A DNA stretch of 64,000 nt, taken from NCBI RefSeq assembly GCF_003515685.1, contig NZ_QWEG01000003.1, forward strand, positions 62,001 to 126,000. Reading direction: 5' to 3'. A program made the position numbers and the translations under genes. This DNA comes from Neobacillus notoginsengisoli (GTDB taxonomy: Bacteria > Bacillota > Bacilli > Bacillales > Cytobacillaceae). Shown piece by piece: positions 43,981 through 52,584 of the stretch (its first letter is position 1; each line of letters opens with the position of its first letter). The notes under the pieces were generated by a model. It had not been told where the DNA came from and made no database searches. It worked only from the letters and a program-made list of their open reading frames with translations.

Positions 43981-44075
43981 ATTTTTTCAAAGAAAACACA
44001 TTTATGCTGAGTTGTTATAGAAACTTCCTCCCTGGAAATACTAATTGAGCAATTAGATTAGGAGGAGATTTTCTT

Positions 44076-44234
44076 ATGGCAAAAAACAAATCTGGCAACA
44101 GGATTGGCACAGACCTCATGAGCGGCGGACCAGTCGGCAACTATCTTGCGAGTGACAATGCGTTTAGTGACCATGGGTTAGAAAACGAAGAAAAGATGAA
44201 CAAGGCGCTTCAAAAAGGCAGGAAATCGAAATAA
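44076..44234 (+). CDS. Small 52-residue protein, unknown
   Basis: AGGAGGAG precedes ATG 44076 and the frame runs MAKNKSGNRIGTDLMSGGPV to a lysine-rich end with a stop at 44232-44234. The composition (Gly/Asn/Lys-rich, hydrophilic) and length are like small spore or stress proteins of Bacillus, but I cannot name the family. Confidence 0.75.
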   Translation: MAKNKSGNRIGTDLMSGGPVGNYLASDNAFSDHGLENEEKMNKALQKGRKSK

Positions 44235-44312
44235 GGTTTATCCAGAAGATGCAGATTATTTTGCAAATTAACCTAGCTTCCTTTAAGATGTCTTAAAAAG
44301 GAGGTTGCGTTC

Positions 44313-44834
44313 ATGTCATTTGAAAGCGTGAAGAAACATTTAAAGCAGTGGAACAGAGATCAAGATATTATGGAGTTTGATACGTCGAGCGCAACTGTTG
44401 AATTGGCGGCTGAGGCGATTGGTGTCATTCCGGCACGGATTGCCAAGACGCTGTCATTCAGAGGAGAAGGCGATAACGCTATCCTGATTGTTGCCGCGGG
44501 CGATGCCAAGGTTGACAACAAAAAATTCCGCCATACATTCGGCTTCAAGGCAAGGATGCTTTCACCGGATGAAGTCTTCGAGCAAACCGGCCATGAAATT
44601 GGCGGTGTGTGCCCATTTGGCTTGAAGAACGATTTGGCTGTCTATCTTGATGAATCAATGAAGCGATTCACTTCATTATTTCCTGCATGCGGCAGCACCA
44701 ATTCGGCCATCGAAGTAACACTGGATGAATTGGCTACATATTCTTCTGCAAAAGGCTGGGTTGACGTGTGCAAAAATTGGCAGGAGAGCATAAATGAAGA
44801 AGTTCCTGCTGTGCAAGCGGTAAATAGTAAGTAG
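44313..44834 (+). CDS. YbaK/EbsC-family aminoacyl-tRNA deacylase
   Basis: The 173-residue protein matches the YbaK/ProX fold: ARIAKTLSFRGEGDNAILIVAAGDAKVDNKKF, in parts, and the conserved GGVCPFGLK. Members hydrolyse mischarged tRNAs such as Cys-tRNA(Pro). AAAAAGGAGG precedes ATG 44313. A terminator follows at 44842. Confidence 0.92.
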   Translation: MSFESVKKHLKQWNRDQDIMEFDTSSATVELAAEAIGVIPARIAKTLSFRGEGDNAILIVAAGDAKVDNKKFRHTFGFKARMLSPDEVFEQTGHEIGGVCPFGLKNDLAVYLDESMKRFTSLFPACGSTNSAIEVTLDELATYSSAKGWVDVCKNWQESINEEVPAVQAVNSK

Positions 44835-44841
44835 AAGTAGG

Positions 44842-44873
44842 CAAGCAGCTGATCATAAAGGCTGCTTGTTTTT
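44842..44873 (+). terminator. Terminator after the YbaK gene
   Basis: CAAGCAGC pairs with GCTGCTTG across TGATCATAAAG, followed by TTTTTATT. Confidence 0.88.
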
Positions 44874-44951
44874 ATTGCGTATCAATATTAACACTATTTT
44901 TGTTCAACAAAACAGGATAGTTTAACATTAATGAAAGGGGAGTACGGTTCT

Positions 44952-45182
44952 ATGTTATGGGTTTTTACACAAAATAAAAATAGTTTGATGAATGTAAAAG
45001 AAGTAACTGTGAAAGGGAGATACATAGAAGGTGTTGTGGACAGAGGATTCTTTAATGAATGGAGCGGGACTTTAGGAAAGTACGAATCAAACGAAAGAGC
45101 ATTAGAAATCCTTAAGCAAATATCTATGAAGATTGAAGAAGGCAACGGTAGTTCTGCAACGTTTACTATGCCTGAAAAATAA
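44952..45182 (+). CDS. Small conserved-looking protein, unknown
   Basis: From ATG 44952 (AAAGGGGAG upstream) it has 76 residues: MLWVFTQNKNSLMNVKEV then a beta-rich middle and helix SNERALEILKQISMKIEEG. An earlier in-frame ATG at 44931 would overlap the ribosome site. No family is recognised; it looks like short stand-alone Bacillus proteins. The following 255 bases before the hexosaminidase gene hold nothing I can name. Confidence 0.65.
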   Translation: MLWVFTQNKNSLMNVKEVTVKGRYIEGVVDRGFFNEWSGTLGKYESNERALEILKQISMKIEEGNGSSATFTMPEK

Positions 45183-45437
45183 AAATGTACTTCTTCTACA
45201 AACGGACAGGGCAATATGACTACAGAAAGTCTAGGGATAAAGGATTAATTTTCAGACTAATCTAACTCAATTTAGGTATTTTGCGGCATGGACACTTTAA
45301 CTACTCCTTTGTTACGGTTAAATAGGATGCTGATGAAAGCACTTACATAAACTTGCTTTTCAGAAGAACATATGTGCGGTATTCGTCCATCCTATATTAT
45401 CAGAGCAGCTTCTTTGCTCAAAAGAGGAGGTAGTTTT

Positions 45438-47216
45438 TTGAAAATCAACAGATTCATGATTGTGGCCATGGTGTTGTCCCTAGTCTTGCTGAGTGTTCCA
45501 TTCTCGGCACAAGCGAACTGGCAGGATCCTGTCAAGCCAGGCTGGAAAGTAGGGGAAGTGAAAAAAGGTTGGATCCAGAGTAAAATTCAGCATATGACAC
45601 TAGAAGAAAAAGTCGGCCAGCTTTTCATTGTCCACGTCTATGGAAAGAACGCTGAAGACCCAGCTTATGAAGCAACGAATCTCAATAATAACCGTGGCGG
45701 TAAAAACTTCAGAGAAGTAATCGAGAAGTATAAGGTTGGCGGTGTAATCTACTTTAACTGGACCGATAATATTACAACCCCTGCCGATGCAGCACAAGTA
45801 AATAAACTTTCAAATGATATCCAAAAAATCGCGATGGAGCAGCGGATGGCGATTCCTCTTTATATTTCGACTGACCAGGAGGGTGGAATCGTCCAAAGGC
45901 TGACGACTCCGGGTACAGTGTTCCCAGGAAGCATGGCCCTTGGAGCAACCCGCTCAACTGATTTAGCGGCGAAATCCGGTGATGTACTTGCTAAGGAATT
46001 GAAGGCGATTGGCGTTAATATGGATTTCGCCCCAGTTGCCGATGTGAATGTGAACCCTGCCAACCCTGTCATTGGCGTCCGTTCCTTTGGAGAGGATCCA
46101 AAGCTCGTATCGGATATGACGGTTGCCCAGGTGAAGGCGTTTCAGGATGAAGATGTCATTGCTACGGCAAAGCACTTCCCCGGACACGGAGATACAGCTG
46201 TTGACTCCCATTACGGCCTTCCAATTATCAACCATGACCTCGAAACGCTTCACAAGGTAGATTTGGCTCCTTTCAAGGCTGCAATTGGCGCAGGAGTGGA
46301 TGCAATCATGACGGCACACATTGTCGTTCCAGCTCTGGACGACTCAGGATTGCCGGCAACTCTGTCCAAACCTATTCTCACAGATTTACTACGAGGAGAA
46401 ATGGGTTTTGATGGCCTGATTATTACTGACAGCCTTGGCATGTCAGGAGCAAATGTCATCCCAGCTGACCGTGTACCTGTCGAAGCTTTCAAAGCTGGTT
46501 CTGATATTCTCCTGAACCCGCCGAATGTGGAAGTGGCTTACAATGGCGTCCTTAATGCAGTGAAGAGCGGTGAAATCAGCGAAAAGCGCCTCGATGAGTC
46601 CGTTTACCGGATTCTTGAGTATAAGATGAAGCGCGGCTTATTCCATAATCCGAATACTGACCCAAGCGCGGTATCAGTAATTGGCGCGCCTGAACACTTG
46701 GCTGTCGCCGATGAAATTGCCGACAAGAGCATCACGCTTGTCAAAAATGAAGGCAATTTGCTTCCGCTGCAAAAAACGGAAAAAGTCTTTGTCACCGGCC
46801 CTTCCTCAGGGAAACCGGCACTGTTGGCAAGCCAGATGGCTGCAAAAGGCTTCAGTGCAACTTCGTACGCAGCGAGCGCCACCCCGACTGCAGGCCAAAT
46901 TTCAACTGCAGTAACCCAGGCGGCAAATGCCGATAAAGTGATTGTTACCACCTACAACGGGGCAACAAATAACGGTCAAGTCAATTTAATCAAAGCCCTC
47001 CAGGCTTCCGGCAAAAAAGTCATCGTTGCGGCAATCCGCAATCCGTATGATTTGATGGGCTTCCCAACCGTGGATGCTTACCTGACAACCTACGGTGATC
47101 GCGATGTTTCCATCCATTCGTTGGCAAAGGTGCTTGCAGGTGAAGTGAACCCGACTGGAAAGCTCCCGGTAACCATTCCTGGACTATATGGTTATGGCAC
47201 TGGATTAACCTATTAA
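45438..47216 (+). CDS. nagZ: Secreted GH3 beta-N-acetylhexosaminidase
   Basis: The 592-residue enzyme starts at TTG 45438 behind GAGGAGGTAG and has a signal peptide ending at AQA. The GH3 barrel carries the NagZ motif KHFPGHGDT and the nucleophile Asp in LIITDSLGMSG. A second GH3_C domain (TLVKNEGNLLPLQ) follows, as in Bacillus YbbD/NagZ, which removes terminal GlcNAc from muropeptides outside the cell. The strong match to the gram-positive two-domain form supports the name. A terminator follows at once. Confidence 0.93.
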   Translation: MKINRFMIVAMVLSLVLLSVPFSAQANWQDPVKPGWKVGEVKKGWIQSKIQHMTLEEKVGQLFIVHVYGKNAEDPAYEATNLNNNRGGKNFREVIEKYKVGGVIYFNWTDNITTPADAAQVNKLSNDIQKIAMEQRMAIPLYISTDQEGGIVQRLTTPGTVFPGSMALGATRSTDLAAKSGDVLAKELKAIGVNMDFAPVADVNVNPANPVIGVRSFGEDPKLVSDMTVAQVKAFQDEDVIATAKHFPGHGDTAVDSHYGLPIINHDLETLHKVDLAPFKAAIGAGVDAIMTAHIVVPALDDSGLPATLSKPILTDLLRGEMGFDGLIITDSLGMSGANVIPADRVPVEAFKAGSDILLNPPNVEVAYNGVLNAVKSGEISEKRLDESVYRILEYKMKRGLFHNPNTDPSAVSVIGAPEHLAVADEIADKSITLVKNEGNLLPLQKTEKVFVTGPSSGKPALLASQMAAKGFSATSYAASATPTAGQISTAVTQAANADKVIVTTYNGATNNGQVNLIKALQASGKKVIVAAIRNPYDLMGFPTVDAYLTTYGDRDVSIHSLAKVLAGEVNPTGKLPVTIPGLYGYGTGLTY

Positions 47217-47235
47217 TCAATAGACGAGCGTTGCA

Positions 47236-47265
47236 AAGCAGGCGACTTACCATCGCCTGCTTTTT
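47236..47265 (+). terminator. Terminator after nagZ
   Basis: AAGCAGGCGA pairs with TCGCCTGCTT over CTTACCA, then TTT. Confidence 0.9.
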
Positions 47266-47303
47266 GTCGTCTTTCGGAGCAAGAAATACTTTCCAAATTT
47301 TCG

Positions 47304-47350
47304 TTGACCGGCTAACACATGTTATCCTATAATTAGGCTAACAGTTGTTA
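47304..47350 (+). promoter_or_regulatory. tetR promoter with two TetR-type operators
   Basis: -35 TTGACC (47304-47309) and -10 TATAAT (47328-47333) have an 18-bp spacer. Two copies of the palindrome TAACANNTGTTA lie at 47313-47324 (in the spacer) and 47339-47350 (at the start site), 26 bp apart, both extended to CTAACANNTGTTATC. The arrangement predicts autorepression. Confidence 0.88.
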
Positions 47351-47378
47351 TCTTAACAGCATACGAGGAGTAGAAATC

Positions 47379-48035
47379 ATGGATTATGAAAAGGAACTGG
47401 AAAATTTTCTTGATAAGGATCTGCAGCCAATCACGAATGGAACGAAAAATAAAATTTTGCATGTGGCAATTGACCATTTTTCACAAAGGGGCTATAGAGG
47501 CGTATCAATTCGGCAAATCACCAGGGATGTCGGCATAAAAGAAAGCTCGTTGTATAAGCATTTTCAAAACAAAGATGAAATCCTTGATACGATTTTTGCT
47601 AATTTCGAGGTAGAGGTTGTGAAAATTCTTCCGTCGTCTGAACAGATTGAGGTTGTAGCTACCAGCATGGACATACGGGATTTTTTGGAGCGCGGACTGC
47701 AAAATTTTGTGAATCATATCGAAAACGTGTCAATGCGGAAAATCTGGCGGATCATATACAATGAATTGTTTTCCGATCAAAGGGCTAGGACGATTTATTT
47801 TGAAACGATTATTAATCTGACAATCGAGCGAGTCGGGGCCATATTTGAACAAATGATGAGGCTCGGCAAGCTTCCTAGGCAAGATGCACGAATGCTTTCC
47901 GCGGAATACCACTATCCGGTTTTCTCGCTCATTATGGAGTACAATTTTTTAAAACTCGAAGGGAAGTCAACGAAGGATACTGAAAAGCGGCTTCAAGACC
48001 ATATCGATTTTTTCATTAAAGCGGTAACAAATTAA
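47379..48035 (+). CDS. TetR/AcrR-family regulator
   Basis: The 218-residue protein has an N-terminal TetR helix-turn-helix (ILHVAIDHFSQRGYRG, then SIRQITRDVGIKESSLYKHF) around residues 27-70. The ligand-binding C-terminus is divergent. Two matching operators lie in its own promoter. The adjacent hydrolase gene, 22 bases downstream, is probably cotranscribed and regulated by it. The inducer is unknown. Confidence 0.92.
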   Translation: MDYEKELENFLDKDLQPITNGTKNKILHVAIDHFSQRGYRGVSIRQITRDVGIKESSLYKHFQNKDEILDTIFANFEVEVVKILPSSEQIEVVATSMDIRDFLERGLQNFVNHIENVSMRKIWRIIYNELFSDQRARTIYFETIINLTIERVGAIFEQMMRLGKLPRQDARMLSAEYHYPVFSLIMEYNFLKLEGKSTKDTEKRLQDHIDFFIKAVTN

Positions 48036-48057
48036 AATTTCCGGGGGGAAGAATGGG

Positions 48058-49122
48058 ATGGCAGGTATTTTTGCAAAAAAAGCCGATTTCGTCGTTTCAT
48101 CAAATGGGATCAGTTCGTTTGAGAAGATTATTTTGGGAGGGATTGAGCAGGCGGTTTTGATTCAGAGTGACAACATTGAAAATCCGGTCCTACTCGTGAT
48201 ACATGGCGGTCCTTCATTACCACTGCCAGGGGTTTCATCCCGGGGAAGGGATTATACGATTGTAACGAATACGAAGGAACTGGTCAGACATTATACGGTT
48301 GTTTTTTGGGACCAGCGGGGCACTGGCAAGTCATACAACAAACACATCCCACAGGAATCCATGAACATCAAGCAATTTGTCTCGGATGCCAATGAACTGA
48401 CGGATTATTTAATAGACCGGTTTGGCCAGGAAAAGATTTTTCTAGCCGGCCATTCATGGGGTTCGACAGTCGGCCTTACCCTTGCCTCAACCTATCCGCA
48501 AAAATTCCATTCCTACGTCGGCCTTTCCCAGATTGTCAGTTGGACGGAGAATGACCGACAGTCACTGCAATGGCTAAAGAACGAAGCAAAACGCCGCGGC
48601 AATAAAAAAGCAATAAGGGAGCTTGATTCGGTTGGCGAACCGCCGTTTCTTGAAAGCTTCGAGCAATGGGGCGTGATCCGGCAGTGGCAGCAACGATTTA
48701 ATACCATCACGTATTCTGACCATGAAATTAAGCATCCCGGCCTTGTTCGCATCACATTCTCCATGTTCCAATCGCCGGATTATACGCTAAAGGACATTTA
48801 TCATACTTTTGTCAAAGGCTTTAAGCTTGTTTATCATCAGGCGTTTATTGAGGAGCTTGCCAGTAATAATTTCGCCGAATCAGTTAAAGAACTGCCCATT
48901 CCAATCACCTTCATCCATGGCAGGAAGGACTTCCACGTCAACGGCAAGGTGGTTGAGAACTATGTTGGCCAACTGAAGGCGGAAAGAGGAAAACGGCTCA
49001 TATGGGCAGAAAAATCCGCACACGCATTCCATCCCGACGATACGAAGCTGATCGAACAGTACTTGATTGATGAGAAAAAGCACCTGAGCCATTTGCCGGA
49101 AAATGTTGAGAAGTGGGGCTAA
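48058..49122 (+). CDS. Alpha/beta hydrolase, proline-iminopeptidase-like (S33)
   Basis: The 354-residue protein has the oxyanion strand VIHGGPS, the DQRGTGKS motif and the nucleophile elbow AGHSWGSTV, with the acid in GRKDFHVNG and the histidine in SAHAFHPDD. This is the S33 peptidase pattern; whether it is a peptidase or an esterase is unknown. ATG 48058 follows GGGGGGAAG. A TTTTGCAAAA palindrome encodes FAK at residue 5. It is likely a target of the upstream TetR. Confidence 0.88.
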   Translation: MAGIFAKKADFVVSSNGISSFEKIILGGIEQAVLIQSDNIENPVLLVIHGGPSLPLPGVSSRGRDYTIVTNTKELVRHYTVVFWDQRGTGKSYNKHIPQESMNIKQFVSDANELTDYLIDRFGQEKIFLAGHSWGSTVGLTLASTYPQKFHSYVGLSQIVSWTENDRQSLQWLKNEAKRRGNKKAIRELDSVGEPPFLESFEQWGVIRQWQQRFNTITYSDHEIKHPGLVRITFSMFQSPDYTLKDIYHTFVKGFKLVYHQAFIEELASNNFAESVKELPIPITFIHGRKDFHVNGKVVENYVGQLKAERGKRLIWAEKSAHAFHPDDTKLIEQYLIDEKKHLSHLPENVEKWG

Positions 49123-49255
49123 CATGAACCCACCCTTTCTTGGATAGCACCCATACAATTGCAAAGGAATTTGGTCAAAAATACGCCTCTACTAAATCGA
49201 ATTTGTTTATCTTCTAGGGGAAATGCATATTATTTTAGGAAGAGGGGGCATTAAA

Positions 49256-50011
49256 TTGATTGAAAAAGCAGCAGAAATTATCGCAAAATCAAAAAACATT
49301 GTTGTTCTAACGGGTGCAGGAATCAGTACCGAATCTGGAATAAAGGATTTCCGGTCACGGACTGGCATCTACAAGATGGCACCTGAATATGTGTTGTCGA
49401 TTGGTTATTTTCTCGAGAACCCGAAGGATTTTTATAGTTTTGCACTTGAAAACCTTTACCATCCTGATGCGAAGCCGAATATCGGGCATGATATTTTGGC
49501 AAAATGGGAGAAAGAGGGCAGGATTCGCAAAATTATTACCCAAAATATAGATGGTCTCCATCATAAAGCCGGCAGCCGGGAAGTGATTGAATTTCATGGC
49601 ACGATGGAAACGGCTAGCTGTCTGAACTGTGGGGCTTCTTATACAGCCGATGAAATGTTCCGGCGATTTAAGGAGATGGAAGATTTTTATGTTTGCAGCC
49701 ATTGTGAGACGGCTCGTGAACGTGAACGGTATATTAAGCCTGATGTTGTCCTGTTCGGGGATGCTGGCGAATGGTTCACTCAGGAGGGGTTCGTGGAAAT
49801 ACTCGGACTGATTGGCGATGCGGATTGTGTACTCGTCCTTGGAACGAGCTTGAAAGTGGTGCCATTCGCTTCGTTTCCGCAGTATAGAGGTAGCGGGGTG
49901 CCATTAGTAATCGTAAACCGAGACGAGACAGCTTATGATCATGGGCAGGATACAATTGCAATCCGGGATTCAATCGGAAAAACGCTTAATGACATTGATA
50001 ACTTGTTTTAA
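49256..50011 (+). CDS. Sir2-family NAD-dependent protein deacylase
   Basis: The 251-residue sirtuin has the NAD site VVLTGAGISTESGIKDFRS, catalytic histidine in EFHGTME, NAD motif TQNIDGLH and the zinc cysteines CLNCG...CSHC. It removes acyl groups from lysines in the cytosol. I choose TTG 49256 behind AGAGGGGG, giving the usual MIEKAAEII start; ATG 49223 is possible. The stop is followed by the fifth 21-bp array and then a terminator, so the array is in the 3' UTR. Confidence 0.93.
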   Translation: MIEKAAEIIAKSKNIVVLTGAGISTESGIKDFRSRTGIYKMAPEYVLSIGYFLENPKDFYSFALENLYHPDAKPNIGHDILAKWEKEGRIRKIITQNIDGLHHKAGSREVIEFHGTMETASCLNCGASYTADEMFRRFKEMEDFYVCSHCETARERERYIKPDVVLFGDAGEWFTQEGFVEILGLIGDADCVLVLGTSLKVVPFASFPQYRGSGVPLVIVNRDETAYDHGQDTIAIRDSIGKTLNDIDNLF

Positions 50012-50018
50012 GTTGAGT

Positions 50019-50108
50019 TATCCATGAATTTTTTAACGATATCCATTAAATTTTCAAAGATATCCAACAATTTTTTCAGTTTATCCATTAAATTTTTCGG
50101 GATATCCA
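50019..50108 (+). repeat. 21-bp periodic TATCCAT array (array 5, five units) in the sirtuin 3' UTR
   Basis: ATCC recurs at 50020, 50041, 50062, 50083 and 50104, each exactly 21 bp apart. The consensus is TATCCATTAAATTTTT with variable last bases. It is more uniform than the ATTCGTCC arrays and differs in core, but keeps the period. It begins eight bases after the sirtuin stop codon and ends about 20 bases before the terminator. Confidence 0.88.
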
Positions 50109-50130
50109 GAACTGTCACAAAATAGCGTCA

Positions 50131-50169
50131 AACTAGGACCGGATCCCAACATCTGGTCCTAGTTTTTTT
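50131..50169 (+). terminator. Terminator after the sirtuin gene
   Basis: AACTAGGACC pairs with GGTCCTAGTT over 14 bases, followed by TTTTTT. Confidence 0.92.
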
Positions 50170-50176
50170 GCCAAAT

Positions 50177-50242
50177 ATGACATTTGTCATGCTTGTCATA
50201 TGACAGCTGCTACTGCACAGCCTAATTTGTTTTCTATATAAT
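50177..50242 (+). promoter_or_regulatory. des promoter with two DesR-type palindromes
   Basis: ATGACATTTGTCAT (50177-50190) and TGTCATATGACA (50194-50205) are adjacent perfect dyads. A good -10 TATAAT lies at 50237-50242, with only a weak -35 (TGCACA, 50214-50219). This is the layout of a promoter that needs an activator, as known for DesR at the Bacillus des promoter. Confidence 0.85.
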
Positions 50243-50282
50243 CATGGTATTAAGATTGCAAAAGGAAGGGGCTTTTTACACA

Positions 50283-51320
50283 ATGACTGTACAAAACCAG
50301 CAAAAAGCACTTAAAAAGCAAGTTGCTCCTTATGAAAAATCGGAAACTAAAAAGAGTATCATCCAAATTGTAAATACTGTGATCCCGTTCTTTGGATTTT
50401 GGTTCCTTGCCTATAAGGCACTGTCGGTGAGTTATTTGCTCACGCTGGCACTCGCTGTTATTGCGGCAGGCTTCATGATCCGAACATTCATCATTTTCCA
50501 TGACTGCTGCCACCATTCGTTTTTCAGAAGCAGGAAAGTGAATAAAATCGTCGGAACAATTACCGGCGTGATCACTTTCTTCCCGTATAGCCAATGGGGC
50601 CGTGACCACAATATCCACCATGCGACTAGCGGAAACTTGGACAAGCGTGGGACAGGCGATATTTGGGTCATGACTGTTGAGGAATATGCGGCTGCTTCAC
50701 CAATGTTGAAATTAGGGTACAGGCTGTACCGCAATCCGCTCGTCATGTTCGGGGTTGGACCGATTTGGCTTGTTCTGATTAAAAATAGGTTTAACCGCCG
50801 CGATGCGCGTATGCCTGAGAAGATGAACACATGGCTGACGAATGCATTGATTGTAGGTGTTTCAGCTCTGTTAATCTGGGCAATTGGCTGGAAGGCGTTC
50901 GTGATGGTACAAGGTCCCGTCGCGTTTGTAGCGGGTGCTCTTGGCATTTGGCTGTTCTACATTCAGCATACATTCGAGGATTCCTACTTTGAACATGATA
51001 AAGAGTGGGAATATGTGCTTGCTGCGGTTGAAGGCAGCTCCTATTACAAGCTACCGAAAATCCTTCAGTGGGTGACAGGGAACATTGGTTTCCACCATGT
51101 CCACCATCTTGCGCCGAGGGTACCGAACTACAAGCTAGAGGAAGCGCACAAGAATACGGAGCCGCTTCAGCACGTACCGACTGTCACCTTGTCTACAAGC
51201 TTTGAGTCTTTGAAATATCGCCTTTGGGATGAAGAGAAAAAGCGTTTCGTCGGCTATTCGGCGGCAAAGGCTTTTGCAAAAAAGTCTTCTCGAATGAACA
51301 TGAAGCCGAAAACGGAATAA
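50283..51320 (+). CDS. des: Acyl-lipid fatty acid desaturase
   Basis: The 345-residue membrane enzyme has the three histidine boxes HDCCHH, HNIHH and FHHVHH and several membrane helices. It inserts a cis double bond (delta-5 in B. subtilis) into membrane lipids in the cold. ATG 50283 follows AAGGAAGGGG. The two-component genes desK and desR lie downstream after a terminator, as in B. subtilis. A TTTTGCAAAA palindrome encodes FAK near the C-terminus. Confidence 0.95.
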   Translation: MTVQNQQKALKKQVAPYEKSETKKSIIQIVNTVIPFFGFWFLAYKALSVSYLLTLALAVIAAGFMIRTFIIFHDCCHHSFFRSRKVNKIVGTITGVITFFPYSQWGRDHNIHHATSGNLDKRGTGDIWVMTVEEYAAASPMLKLGYRLYRNPLVMFGVGPIWLVLIKNRFNRRDARMPEKMNTWLTNALIVGVSALLIWAIGWKAFVMVQGPVAFVAGALGIWLFYIQHTFEDSYFEHDKEWEYVLAAVEGSSYYKLPKILQWVTGNIGFHHVHHLAPRVPNYKLEEAHKNTEPLQHVPTVTLSTSFESLKYRLWDEEKKRFVGYSAAKAFAKKSSRMNMKPKTE

Positions 51321-51330
51321 ATTAGTGACA

Positions 51331-51359
51331 GCGCTCCCCAGTAAATGGGGAGTGTTTTC
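51331..51359 (+). terminator. Terminator between des and desK
   Basis: CGCTCCCC pairs with GGGGAGTG over AGTAAAT, followed by TTTTC. It allows des to be induced much more than desK-desR. Confidence 0.85.
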
Positions 51360-51447
51360 ATTTGGGCCAGATAACTGCCTTCTATGTCAGACTGAGTCCC
51401 ATATGGTAAAATAAACAAAAAGAGAGTCATAAAAATGAGGTTTGTTC

Positions 51448-52584
51448 ATGTTTAAAAAGTATTGGGCTTTACTTGGGAGGACAGGCATCTCCCCCTATAT
51501 TTGGACGATTCTTGGCATTCTGCCGTTTTACTTCATTTATTTGTCTTCGTCAACGGTGAAAGTAATGGCCGGCATCGTACTCACGCTGGCATTTTTCGCC
51601 CTGTATCGCCTGGCGTATATTTCAAAAGGGTGGACGGTTTATTTATGGACGTTGCTGTTGATTGGCATCTCGATCGCCTTGACGACTTTGTTCAGTTACG
51701 TATATTTCGCCTTTTTTATTGCTTATTTCATTGGGAACATTAAAAAGAAAATTCCATTTTATGTTTTATACTCTATCCACCTTGCCGGGATGGTTGTTGC
51801 GATCAACTTAAAGATTATTCTTAAAGATGATTTTTTCCTAAGACAATTGCCGCTCGTCGTCATCGTCCTGCTAAGTTTGATCCTCTTGCCTTTCAGCCTG
51901 CGGCACAGGAGTGAAAAGGGAAGACTGGAAGAAAAGCTGGATGACGCGAACAAGCGGATTGGAGAACTGATTAAGATTGAGGAGCGGCAGAGAATTGCGC
52001 GAGATCTTCATGATACTCTTGGGCAAAAGCTCTCCTTAATCGGCTTAAAAAGCGACCTTGCGAGGAGACTCATTTCAAAGGATCCCGACCGGGCTGCGGC
52101 TGAAATGGTCGATGTTCAGCAAACGGCTAGGACAGCGCTGAATGAAGTCCGGAAGATGGTTTCACAAATGCGCGGGATTCGTCTCAGTGAAGAAATTCTC
52201 AGGGTGCAGGAAATGCTTGCGGCCGCCCAAATTGAATATAAGGGAAGCAAGGATTGGTCGCTGCCGAATGTCCCTCTTTTGGTGGAAAATATATTAAGCA
52301 TGTGCTTGAAGGAAGCTGTTACGAATGTTGTCCGCCACAGCAGCGCGACTCGCTGTGAAGTGAAGCTTGCACGCAGCAAGAGGGGAATTACGCTAATTGT
52401 AAAAGATAATGGTGTCGGGAAGGTTGACAAGGTTCATTTTGCGAAGGGAAGCGGCCTTTCGGGTATGAGGGAACGGCTGGATTTCGTGAATGGGACGCTG
52501 GATATTATGAGTGATGGGGGAACCGAGTTGGTGATTTGGGTGCCGACTGTGGTCCAACATATGGAGAAGGAGGGTGCGGAATGA
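51448..52584 (+). CDS. desK: Membrane-thickness sensor histidine kinase
   Basis: The 378-residue protein has about five N-terminal membrane helices, a HisKA_3 dimerisation helix with RQRIARDLHDTLGQ (His188, as in B. subtilis DesK) and an ATPase domain (DNGVGKVDKVHF, GSGLSGMRERL). It phosphorylates DesR when the membrane thickens on cooling. I start at ATG 51448, seven bases after GAGG; a TTG two codons upstream is less likely. The stop overlaps the desR start (ATGA). Confidence 0.95.
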   Translation: MFKKYWALLGRTGISPYIWTILGILPFYFIYLSSSTVKVMAGIVLTLAFFALYRLAYISKGWTVYLWTLLLIGISIALTTLFSYVYFAFFIAYFIGNIKKKIPFYVLYSIHLAGMVVAINLKIILKDDFFLRQLPLVVIVLLSLILLPFSLRHRSEKGRLEEKLDDANKRIGELIKIEERQRIARDLHDTLGQKLSLIGLKSDLARRLISKDPDRAAAEMVDVQQTARTALNEVRKMVSQMRGIRLSEEILRVQEMLAAAQIEYKGSKDWSLPNVPLLVENILSMCLKEAVTNVVRHSSATRCEVKLARSKRGITLIVKDNGVGKVDKVHFAKGSGLSGMRERLDFVNGTLDIMSDGGTELVIWVPTVVQHMEKEGAE

